Part shown: positions 1-12,700 of the stretch, one piece after another
Layout: each line of letters begins with the position of its first letter
Numbering within the stretch: the stretch's first letter is position 1
Source: Sycobia sp. Sy_11
Lineage: Eukaryota > Arthropoda > Insecta > Hymenoptera > Epichrysomallidae
DNA length: 64,000 nt
Assembly (NCBI GenBank): GCA_018907035.1
Contig: JACCIC010000169.1
Coordinates: 425,001 to 489,000, forward strand
Reading direction: 5' to 3'
The notes under the pieces: generated by a model
The model's input: only the letters and a program-made list of their open reading frames with translations
Databases searched by the model: none
Told to the model about the DNA's origin: nothing
Made by a program: the position numbers and the translations under genes

Positions 1-696
1 AATTTACATAAAATGATAGGTTCGTTATACTTTTCACCAGAGCTATAATATAAATTTAACGCATTTTTATACGTTAAATTCCGAGTTGAATTCGTATCTG
101 CGATAAAATTAAGCTCAAAAATAGAAAATGGCCTGGGTTGTTCTCAAGACAAGTGTATAAACTTGAAACATGTGTAAGTTTTCTATATCGCTTTTTAACG
201 GATAGGAGAAATAATTTTCAAGTTTAAAAAGTCATAAATCTGTAATAGTTTTTTACTTTATTGGCGATTGAATTTTAACGGAAACATTCGCGCGTTAGTC
301 GAATCAAATCAGGAAGGCAAAGTGAAGCGTTGCGGTTTGCCTCCACGGCTAAACTTCAATGGTCAATATATAAGCAAAAAACTGTGCCTGTATTTCTATA
401 CAAAAACTTTTATTAACTTTTTTTACTCGACATTATTCTATCTTTTTAAATCTAATATCAATTATTGATCTGCTTCAATACTTTTATCAAACTCTTTGAG
501 AATCTTCCAATTTTATTGTATTTTTTATTTCTATTTGAGATTTACCGCGTTAAAATAGCTTTGGTCAAAAGTACAGACAAGTTTTTCTTCGCGAGCGCGT
601 GTAAGCTTTGGACATACTTAAATGTAAATACATTTGTATATTCTATATGGCTATAATTACGTCAATTTTCATGATTATTATTTCTTATTGTTTCAG
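1..696. other. 5' flank or leading intron of ced-6
   Basis: AT-rich sequence with no recognisable protein domain. It ends in a polypyrimidine stretch and a TTTCAG acceptor at 691-696, so the exon holding the ced-6 start codon is probably not the transcript's first exon, and the promoter may lie upstream of the window. Short open frames at 268-829 show no family similarity. Confidence 0.5.
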
Positions 697-733
697 AAAC
701 TCTTCCGTTCGTTGGGAAAGGCAAAACTGCAAA

Positions 734-806
734 ATGAGGAACTCCACACTTTTAAAGTGGGCACAGAACTCGACTAACAATAAAAACCAGCCAACTAAAA
801 ATGGAG
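734..806 (+). CDS. ced-6: ced-6 coding exon 1
   Basis: Encodes residues 1-24 plus one base of codon 25. The exon begins after the acceptor at 696 with a short 5' UTR (697-733), and the donor is GTGAGT at 807. The N-terminal peptide [13 protein letters not shown] precedes the PTB domain. Confidence 0.93.
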
Positions 807-1697
807 GTGAGTTTTTTTTACATATATAAAAGATAAAATGGTACAAGAGAGTCGTATACTCTTATTATCCTTAAAAGAAAATCGAATAAGTTTGTTTTAA
901 AATATTAATTGTATACTCACTTTAGTCAAACATAAATAAACTTTTTCATAATAGAAAATTGCTTTAAAAATTTAAAAATAAGTATAATTCTGAAAGTAAA
1001 AAATTAAAGTAAAAATCGAGTAAAATTGTTTAAAATTGAAAAAGGATTGATATATACTATTCCGTTTACGGCAAATAAATTTCTAATATAACGTTTGTCT
1101 TATATAAAAAAATTAATAGTCAAAACAGTATAGATATATTAAAATCGTTCTTGTAATAAAAAAATAATATTTACAACTCTCTTGGTTTAATTAGACTAAA
1201 GGAAGATGGACTGATAAAAGATGATGAAAAAGGTGTTAATGATACCTTATGATCGAAAATATTATAATATAAAGCAACCTTTTCTGTCCGAGTCTGGAAA
1301 AATTCTACCCGATCGTGTCGAAACTATTCTGTATAAATATATTAATTAATATAATTATATGAATATATACGATAAACGTTTAGCAACCCAGCCTCGCCGG
1401 AAACTATCAGTGCTCCATTTCCATTGAACGGTAACCCGCTCCGCGGCGGATAAAGAATTTTCGCGCCGGGGCAAAAAAGGCATCGCGGGCGCAGTGATGC
1501 GCGGGCGTGCGCGTAGAGTGACGTAATCCGAGGCAGCTCCGCTTCGCACGTGTATACCTATTTATATTATTATATATCCGCACCGGTGGGCAAATAATTG
1601 CACGCACACTCTCGCAAGCTCGCTTCGTATATAACTTTGACAAGCTCGCTTGTCAAAGTTAGTTTTATGCATACACGTGTATGTATAGTGCATACAC

Positions 1698-1751
<54 letters not shown>

Positions 1752-1981
1752 TCGTTATAATACGGGAGGCGCACGTGCTGCGCGCGCGAACGTACCGTTG
1801 CAATGGGTCCTCGAGGCCGATTATATAGCAGCGTTGCTGCCGCTCCGAGCTTGATTAAATAGGTGTAATTTTCGGTCTGTTGCAGGCACCGGCAGAAACT
1901 GGATACACTCGCCGGACTCGCTTCAGAAAGGACACATCGCTTACCTAGTCAAGGTGCGTATATGTAATGCTTATTATGCGC

Positions 1982-2044
<63 letters not shown>

Positions 2045-5000
2045 TCACCGGAGACGTTAATTGAGCCAACTACACGGCGCTCGTCTTGCGCCTCTCTCGA
2101 GAGACTAATCGCTTGCTGATTTTTCCCGCTGCTTTCCGCAGCAAGTATAATAAATATAATATTCAATGGCGAGAGAAGCTCGCTCGTAAATCATCTGCCG
2201 GAGCTGGATATACATAGAGAGGTCGATACGGGCCTCGTCGACGGAAAGACGCACATCGCGGAAGTCTGATAATTACTCTCTGCTTTTATATGGGCGGGCG
2301 CACGCACACACACCCACACACGCGCGCTGACGATAATTTCATGCATTGTTTTTAAATATTTTGCGCATTTTCATCACGGGAAGGCCAATACAAATTGTAA
2401 GCTATTTAGACTATGTTACATCCTTCATTCCATTGAGTTTTTATTTTTGTATTTTCTTGTTATGCCGAACGCTCATCAAGGATGAAAGTGCCCGAATTGT
2501 GTGTGTAGGTGCGCGCTGCACAAAACATCCGTCACTTAAAGTACCTTAATAATACTCACTCGCTCCAGTCGCGCCCAAATCTAACATCAGTCCTACCCAA
2601 ACAGTTGCCCCTTATGCACAGGAGGTTCGGCTTGAATATATTTATAGTCCCTTATACACCGTCTGAACAACTCAGAAGTTCGAACTACTAAGCTCGCGGT
2701 CACCTCGAGTTTGGGTATTGCGTGGATTCGCCAATTTCTCTTTCACTTCGCCGATTTCAGTCGAAATTGACACTTTCAATTAATAAATAACTCAAAAGCG
2801 TACCCGCTTACTGCAATGAAAAAAAAAAATCGGATAGTACGTATCATAATCTCAAGTTTACGTATTTCTGATAAAATATAAAATCTCGAAATTCCATGTT
2901 TGGGATAGGAACTTATGCCTTTAATTTTCATACCGTTATAACTGTGCTAAAATTTTGTTCCAATAAAGTGCATCGAATTCCAACGATTCTAAAAAATTCT
3001 GCTGAAATCGTCATTTTCAGTAAACGTTCTTCATACCCGGACAAGGCGAACAGAGGAATCACGACTTGGACAGCGGTACAAAATGAAAATTATTATTATA
3101 TAGAGAAGAGCTGCAAATCGAAAGTGAATAAGAATTTCAATTGCTAAATTATAAACTAACACTTGGAAATTTTTAAACCTTTGCATATTGTTACGTGACT
3201 TCTGAAAGTATATAGACAGAGGTACATCATATCGGGTGGGTATATCAGCATGTGTCCGACCAAGTATAGGATGTTACTACTTCGGTCAGAGTATGTAGGT
3301 GAACTAATTGAAAGTTCAGTCCAAGTACAAAGTGACAAAAGAATTTTTTCGAAACAAATATTCTGATTTTTCCGTAAATTAAACTGAGTAAATTAAATGA
3401 AACTACCCTTTTGAAGCTTGTAAAATTATCTAAAGCTTACATTAAACAAGAAATGTTATAAAAATAAGAAGCAAGCTAGCTTAATAAACCCGACATTTAA
3501 AAACATTATATTATTTTCAAAAACGCTCGAGTATCCGGTATACTTAATCTTATAGATTTTTTATGATTTCACTTTTATGCTAGACATTCACATATAACGC
3601 ACATATTTATATAAGTATATATATTTGTAGAAAATGAATGGTTCTTCGAGCAACTGAAGTCAGCGCATGCCGTAGAGTCATTAGTGCAAAATATTCAGCG
3701 GCAATTAACTCAAGGAGGAAATTGAATTATATAAAAAAACATATAATAAAATAGGGAAAGTGTAATTGAATCTCTCCTCGCTATATCAAGATCAAATCCT
3801 GATATCTATGTGAACAATGGTTTAGATTGCGTATAAAGTTCCGCGCAAATTCCTATATATAACAGATTACCTCGTGCCTTCAATGTATCTATATATAGCA
3901 AAGATCCCTGTAGACGTTCTTCTCTTTCATTATCCAGCCCCTTTCTCTATATCTTAAGATCTACATCTATCCAACTTTTTTCAATTTCCAACACTCCTCT
4001 CACTTCTTCTTTATCTCTATTATTTCTTTTATTCTCATTTTCGTTTTACGTTATTACTTTCTCCGTTCATGTTTACTTTCTATTGAATTTTCTCTTGAAC
4101 TGCTTGAAATTAAATTTCTTATTTTTTAATTTTTACTTAATAATGTTTCAACTTATAGCCCTAATATTTAAAGCATTAAAGAAAAAAATTTGATTTTACG
4201 ATTATACAAAATTAAAAATATAATACTATAATAATGCATTTTAACCAAGTTGCATCGCTTTTTTCTCCTCCTTGCTATATATATGTATATATCTAAAGAG
4301 TTGTATCTATTTCATTATGAAAGTCGAGAAGTCAGACGTATAATCGCACAAATTAATTACAAATGTGTTGACTTTGTGTATCGAATAGCCCCGGATGTGC
4401 GACGACTTAATTAACAAACGTTAGTTACGTATAGTCATCACACCTGTAGCGTATACAAATTGTAATACCGATATATACTTTCTTGAGATAATGTATAATC
4501 TTTGAAATAAAACTAGTTTACTACACGGGTTGGTCAATTTTCACGTGTGCTCTATTATTAATCCAAATCTAGACTTCGTGACACTTTTTTTATATTCATA
4601 AATCTATATACATTGCAAAGCTTACGTACGCAAAAAGAAATACCAATTTACCATATAATTAATAGCACATTATGTCACTTGAATACTTGAATACTCTTAT
4701 AAAAAAAAAATTTTAATAATGAACAGTTATTACCTTCTATTACAAACCATTTTTAAGTGAGCTGTTAATTAGATTATTTCATGTAGCATTTTAACAATTA
4801 TAGCTTGATCCCCGAAACAACTGTTATCGAATAATACAATTTTTTTTAAATAATTCAAATTCTATGATTTTAACTACTTTAAAATATTATTTATGACATT
4901 ACTTACCTTTCATAGAGTATACGTAATGACAAATAAATTAACTCAGTGATTTAATCGTGATAAATAAACTTCATTATATTTATCAGTTTTTTACTCAAAA

Positions 5001-6517
5001 ATTTCTTGTATTTAACAAATGCTTCTTACAATATCGTGTAGTCTTTTAGCTTTCTAATTAATGATAATAAAATAATATTCATAGATATGAATATTCCTCA
5101 ATGAATAAAAAAAGCAAATATCTTTATTAAATAAATGCGTTAAATTAGACATTGGACAAGGCGATCATGTGCTTAACAATGAATATTGAAACGCATACAA
5201 AATCATCTGCTATCCAACCAGACGAGGCATAATAGCTTCTTCGAGAACGTGAACCAAAAAACGCTATCCCGACCACTGATCAGACCAGCCTCGGTGACCA
5301 GAACGAGCGCGCGCGCGTATAGAGATAGAAACACCGCCGGGCTGGCTGATGGAAAAGCGCGCGCTTGGGTTCCTTACAGATATATACATCCGTAATCGCG
5401 CCTCGCGGCCCTGGCGGCCCCGGCGCGGACGCCTGCGGCCGTTCACAATGGAGCGACGCGAATAGAAAGTAAGAGCTGCGCGGGCGGCGGCCTGGCGGCG
5501 ACGGCGATCTTTCACCGTGGTTCTAATTGCGCCTTCTCTATACATACTCGTGCGCGTTTCTCCGCGTTCGCCAGGTATATGGATTATAATATATACGCCC
5601 TTCGCCGACTTGTATAGCGCGCGGCGCGGTGCCCGGAATAGAATGCACAAGTTGCGATTAAAAAGTTCCAAGACAATTCAAACGACAGAAAAGCCATTAA
5701 TAAGAGTTGAAAATTAATTGAAAATTCTATTGATAGGCGTTCCAAAAAGTCTCCTTCGGGATTAATATACGTCGATTTTCACGCTTGTGAAAGTTATCGA
5801 TTCGCATTTTTATCTCACTTTAGGATACAAAATTAAGAATGTTGGTCGTCGACTTTAGAATGTGCATCGATGTTCGTGTACCGTTTTGTTCGTGTACGAA
5901 CAAAAAAAGCGCACGCTGCTAAGTCAGGCGAATATGGTATATAGTTAGTGCTGAAAATGCGGTTTTTCGGTCGAAAAATGCATTGTGAATCTCGAAATTT
6001 GTGGTTTTTTCATTTCGCTTTAACGTATATAGAATTCAGTAAAAAGTCTTTTGAGGTCCAAATTGTTACTCGAAATACGATATATCAATGTTGCATAGAT
6101 AAGTGAATTCGATTCAATCTATTTCACAAATTCACTAATAATTTCCCTATTTTTTTCATAGTATTTTTGGCCTGTTCGAACGTTCGTGGTCTTCTTCCGT
6201 CTCCTTTGAAAACGTTTAAGTCAGTCGTGAACATGGCTACGGAATAGGTAAACATCGCTGTAAAATTGTTTCGTAATTCGATTAGCTTCGGTAAAAGTTT
6301 CCTCAAGTTTTAAACAAAACTTGATATTTGCTCTTTGTTCAATGCTTATTTTTCGACTTTTACAAAAATTAGCTGTTCATTTTAAAATATATTTACGTCA
6401 ATCCAGAATAGAAAATCGAACAATAAATTTTTCCAATAAATGGCACCACTGGAATGTAAGAACTTTGAAAAATCTTGGTATTTTTGAAATGCATTATACT
6501 TTTATACGGGTATATAA

Positions 6518-6594
<77 letters not shown>

Positions 6595-6687
6595 GTGTGT
6601 GCGTGCGTGCGTGCGTGCGTGCGTGCGCGCACCTTTGTCTGTGTATCTGTGTAGAGAATTAGAATTAGAATTGTATTTATTAGAGCC

Positions 6688-6731
<44 letters not shown>

Positions 6732-9700
6732 TTTTGCATTTGAAGATTATAAGCGTGCTGGGTTCGTGTGTTGAGGATACTTTTTTTTCTAACATAGCAA
6801 ACGTAGCATGTAAAGTATTCGAAGGCTCTGATAGAAAGCGTGCTATCGTCTGAGGCAGGTATGTTACTATGTACGTGAGATTCAACTGTTTCTGTAGTGA
6901 GTTATAGCCATATGACTCCGCAATTCGATGGTATACTCTGGTCGATGCACGAGAGAGTATTTAGTTAATACACAGTCCACGCACCTCGCTCTATCGTTCA
7001 ATTTTTATCTGATCACTAAGAAGAAGAAGGAGTCAAATGAAATGGGTAACAGATTTGGTCCAGATTAAGCAAACAAAAATCTCTAATTATTATCTGTCAA
7101 ATGAACCCTGTATAACGTTTTACGACCAAACATTACTAAGATACGGTGTTTTCTAACTTACAAATTGATACTTTTCTCTAATCGAATTTGATATAAGTAC
7201 TTTTAAGTCAGGAATTCCTTTTATAAATATTCCTACTCTCTAAAGCATGCTCTCTAAAGTACTCTCTGTAGGAGTGATTTTTCATTCTTTTAGAATATCA
7301 AAATTAATCCGAAAGAGTAGATTTTTAAATTCTTATTATATACTAAAAATAAAACAATGTATTCTGTACTGAAATTTAGCAGAAATAGATCGTATATTTT
7401 GACCTGACCCGCGTGAATAAAGTAACTGATTGTTTAAAAAAATCTAAAATAGTACTTTATATATATATATATATCAGAATGTAACGATCTTCAATAAAAA
7501 TCATATAATGTAGTAATACTATCTCCTGCAATAATATATCAATTTTGAAAATTATGACAGATTTACCTGATCAGTGAAAAAAGTCTCGACTAAATCGGCT
7601 TCCCCATGCCAATACAAAGCCGACAACTGATATGAATAAGATTAAATTTTGTACGGTTCCAATTACATACTCAGAAACCAAAATTTACATGGAGAAATCA
7701 CTGCATTCGTGTAACGGATAGTATAATAGTCCAGATCGAGTGAGGTAACTCTATTTACATAGAAAATGAGTTTTATAAACTTTTAAGCCGGAATCCTTTC
7801 TCATTTTACAGATATGATACTTTCCCTATTTAATAACTTCAGAATCAAAGAATCCTAAAGCTTTATAGAACTTATTTCGGATGTAATCATAGTTACATAG
7901 TTTAATTTGGATCAAATCCGTCTTCAAATTGCCGTGGTCTCATTCAATACATAAAAACGAATAATGCACATATTTGTGTTCACGCGTTTCTTGGAACTTT
8001 TGTTTGAATTGCTATTTTTTATTCGAATATAGTGCTAAAAGTAGAGATTTTAATCAAAATCATTTCTTTCATAGTGTATTTATATATCCAACTGAAATAG
8101 TAAAAGTACCGTATCTTTAGAATGGGAAAGCCGTGCATTTTAAAACTAAACAGAGGTTCTTTTGGAGATAATCAGAGTAATTTCACTCGCTCTAGGATGA
8201 ATCTGACATCTGATGGCCTTTCCTTGTCAGTCAATTCGTCTCGATAAATATTTTTTTGATAAAACAATGTCAATTTCTTCAGAAGTACAATAGATGATTT
8301 AATATATATAATTCTGTGTTTTTTAATTATCTTTTTATAAATGTGAGTATATAGGTTACCTATCTTGTTGACCTACAAAATAGGTGATCTAGGGGAATCG
8401 TATTTAATACTACCATATTTTTTGGAAAATTTTTCATAATTATAGTATGTTGTTTTGGCCATTAATAACTCTATAGATATAACACATCCAGTATTTAACA
8501 TGTTTATAGGTTTATACAATGATGTATTCTTAAAAGTGTGCATAAATACACTGGCTAAATCTTCTATAATTACTTTCTATCGTATCGAGCCCATTGAATA
8601 ATTTTAATAAACAGCACCTTATGAAGTATAGCTAATTTAGAATTTCATTAATAGTAAATTATTACCTTTATTTTTATGGAGATGTTTGTTTGAACTTTTA
8701 CAAATAAAATATCATATATTTTATTTGATCTTCTTGTTATATTTGAATGACAGTCGACTGCCCTTATTTATAATCAGTCAGAAAGAAAAATATGGTTAGC
8801 AAAGGACGCTCTAGCTGTCCCTTCTACCAACTTATCAACTATACCTCAATAAGGTGAATGATATGAAAAGAAAAGCTAAGATGGATAAAATATTTGGTGG
8901 TTTCTGAAAAAAATCAATACATGAATTTTTTAATTTTTACAAATAAATATTAAATTTACAAAGAAATGATTGAATAATAAGTTTCTAACGTAAGAAGTTG
9001 AAAAAGACAATTTCACATATTATAAAACATTATACCGTTACAATTGATGGTTCATTCGTCTGTCAATGAAACTAGAGCCCTTCTAAGCTACTTTCAACAC
9101 TTTCTGAGAATCAATTGAAATGGAATTAGCATAAGGATCAGATGCTCCCTATAACAATCTGTATTTTCAATTCGTCTGACGTAGATGTTGAGAAATATAG
9201 GTCAAATGACTGGTATCAGAATCGTTCATATCCGTCGCGATCAACGCTTCGATTCTCGAAAGCCAATAAGATGTGAGCTGCTTTGGTCTACTGCTCTACA
9301 GTTCTTTTATAATACCGACGCTCGTAACAGTTTACTTCTTATCGTGCTTAATGTTTTGTAGATTTATTAATTAAGAAAATCATTGCGTTCTATTTATACC
9401 ATGTAAAAATTTACTTGGGTTTATTATAGAATTTTTCTGAATGATTATAGAGAATTACAACTAAAAAATGTTACTCTTGTATCTAACTTGCAAGATTCAG
9501 AAAATGCATGAATTATTTAATTGAACTTAACAAAATTTATTTTAAATAGTTAATTTGCGTCAAAAACTCCTTGAATTCCAAAATGTTGTAATTAATCAGT
9601 CCAGTGGAAAAATAATTTTTTAATTTGAATAAATAATTAGTTTGCTTTAACACTTTCCAATATTATGCTTCGATAACTAATTCGAATAATGTTGTTAAAC

Positions 9701-12700
9701 TCAATTCAGCATTAAATAATTCTTTCCAATTGTAAAAGATTTAACGATTCTTACATTTACAGAATAATCTTATAATTAATATAAGTTCGTTTAAAAAAGT
9801 CATGCTCAAAATTCTTTTTTCTTAATATATATATAGAAATATTTAACCTGTAGTGTGCAAGTGCTTTTTGCTCAACAATTGTGGGTATATTTGATGCGAT
9901 TGAGCTATTTTATGATATGTCACGTATTCTTGCGAATCTATGAATTCTTGTTGAACTCCATACGATGCGAGGTAACTAGATGTTGGCTTAAATAATATTG
10001 TTGAAAACAATTTCACATCTGGTCTTTTGAGTAAATTATAACAAAATTTTGATACCAAAAGAGCAACCAATTAACGTAAGTCAATAAAATTTAAGAAATT
10101 GTGAAAGGCTGATTCCACTCGTATCTGAGTCTAGATACCCAGAAAGAGCAATTTATTAATTCTGAGAAGTTCATTGATCGTCCATTGCATTGCACATCAA
10201 TTTAACGTACAGGAGTCCGCGTATGTGTGTGTGCGCGCGCGCGCGCACGCGTGTGTGTGTCATATGTCACGAAGGATGAGATTATAATCGGTTGCTGCAC
10301 TTCTGTGCCGATGAAATAATCGACAATGGTTATTCTGGACAAAATAATAAATACCCTGCTTATGCATGTACACAAATCAGTCTTATAATAAATTACACAG
10401 TAAATGTCAATGAGGGTGTTAAAGTTTTTTCAATATAAAAAGAGACCTCGATTTAAGGGCGCTTCGGCGTTCTTAATTTAAGAAATATTTATTATTAATT
10501 GAAGAAATATTTGAAACTTTGAAATTACATAAATAAATTCTACCCATCATTTAACACGTAATATAATGGGACTTCGTTTTAAAATAATTAATAAAAAATT
10601 TCTTAAACATCTCAAAAATAATTATAAACAAAATTTATATTATTTTTTGATTTGAGAAAGATAAATTACTAAGTAGTATATGAGAAATTTTTCTCACAAC
10701 TATTACTAAAATTTCCCTTTGGAAAATCATTTCTATGATTTCTCACACTTTTACTTAAATATTATAATTATAATGTATAAATTATACATAAATATTAAAT
10801 ATTAAACCTGGTTAAGCATTAATATTATGTGTCACTATGGAGCTCTTTAGGACCTCTTAGTTATTGAGATCAAAAGTCGAAGCTTTTTTGACTAGCTGAT
10901 GAAGGCCGATGAATACGTATAAAACTTGTTTAATAATATCCCTCTCGAATTCAAAAGAATTATATACAAAACTCACAGGACAGTAAATGGAATAATTATT
11001 GGATAATAATTTAACTATTCATATATAGCGGTTGCTTATAAGGATTGCGCAGCTTATGGAAATATTATTCTTTTTTATAATTAGATTGGCTTCATTTTAT
11101 TATGGATCATATTGAAAAATTAAAAATCAAAAGTAACAGTGAGTTGTAAATTTTCTTTCCTAATCGGTAAAAGATATGCCAGTTTACAACCTGCTACAAG
11201 AAATGGCAGTAAATTGCTGAAACATATTTTATTAACTTTGGCACCTCAACTTAAAAATAATAAAATTATTCCATCGATCTTATTAGAACTACTTACTAGT
11301 GAATACCAGACATTATTGTTTCGGAATAAGTCGTTAAAAATGTTTTTTTTGCATATCAATAATTGATTTTTTATACGTCATCATAAATAATTATTTTAAA
11401 TAGAATATTATATTGTTATATTTTAAAGGAATAAGTCTGTAAGCGATTGAAAAATTCATGGTATTAATAATAAATATATTTTATAACTCTGAAATAAATA
11501 TGGCGCAGAAAAGATGTAATGTTTTCTTTATTTTACAGTATCTCGGCAGCACTGAAGTAGATCAGCCGAAGGGAATTGAAGTCGTTAAAGATGCAATTTG
11601 TAAACTTAAGTTTAATCAGCAAATCAAGAAGAGTGAAGGCTCGAAGACTCCAAAGGTCGAGCTTACTATTAGCATTGACGGTGTTGCCATTCAAGAACCA
11701 AAAACTAAAACATCTCCAAAGGTTTGATATTTGTCCTATTTATAAAATATTTATTAGATAAATTAAAATATATTTGATCGACTTTATTTAGGATCCCATA
11801 TATTATTTTGATGTTTAAAATTTCGGTTGAAGTGGGTGAAAATAGGATTTCGAGGGATTTTGTTGCAACTATGAAAAGAATGTACATAGCATGTTAAAAA
11901 AGTTTTCTATGTCGACAACTTAAGTTCAATATCATTTCCAATGAAGAGGACTTGAAATGATATGGTTAGATTATTTTTTGATCTCTAGACTACATCATTA
12001 AATAATACGATCGGTCAAGAACTATTCTAAAAATAGTTTTCCGAAGTCGCAACATGTGACCCAGCGTTATCGTAATGATGACGAACTCATACCTGGCCTC
12101 ATTTTCTGGACATTTTTAATGTAATACTCGCTTCAAATTAATAAGTTGGATTCAATACAATGGTATTTTGATGATTTAACCACTCGGAAGCAATTCGTAG
12201 TATACAACACCCTTTTGCTCCCACCATCTGCAAAGTATGACCTTATTTACGTGAATATTTACGTGAATGCCTCTCGGCCTCAATGTATGCAGCACTCAGT
12301 TCCCAACCTTCTGAATGAATCCCTATGCTTTTAGGCGCAGAGAAACGCCCAATGATACAGCAAGTTCTTCTTGAAACTGGCATGGATCCTCATCCAACAA
12401 AGCGTCTAATTTCTCGCCTTCAACTTCAAAATCAGCACTTTTAAACTGTTTGAACCACTCGCGGCACGTCCATTCACAATGCATTCCGACCCATAAGTTT
12501 CCCCCGAACCATTTTTGTCACTATGCTATGAATAATATTTCCTTTCGATTTATATAAATATACCAAGATTCCTTTTGTTACGATGCGATTCATACCAAAA
12601 TGAACGTCAATATTTTTAAGTATTGTTCACAAATATATTTTAGATAGATTCTTCTGTATAAATTTGATCAAATAAGTAGAAAACAGATCTTGGTTTAACT

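Noticed and set aside
268..829. Three overlapping short frames upstream of ced-6
   Set aside because: AT-rich, no motif; the third contains the real ced-6 start exon only by running through the acceptor.
1562..2166. Open frames of alternating Tyr/Ile on both strands
   Set aside because: They translate (TA)n microsatellites; no non-repeat sequence supports a gene.
5264..5671. 135-codon Arg-rich frame (-)
   Set aside because: It arises from the CpG-rich composition; no domain, no splice logic, and it lies antisense in a ced-6 intron.
6321..6885. Cys-Val, His-Thr and Ser-Leu rich frames of 79-127 codons
   Set aside because: They are translations of GT, GTGC and GA repeats in different frames and overlap each other on both strands.
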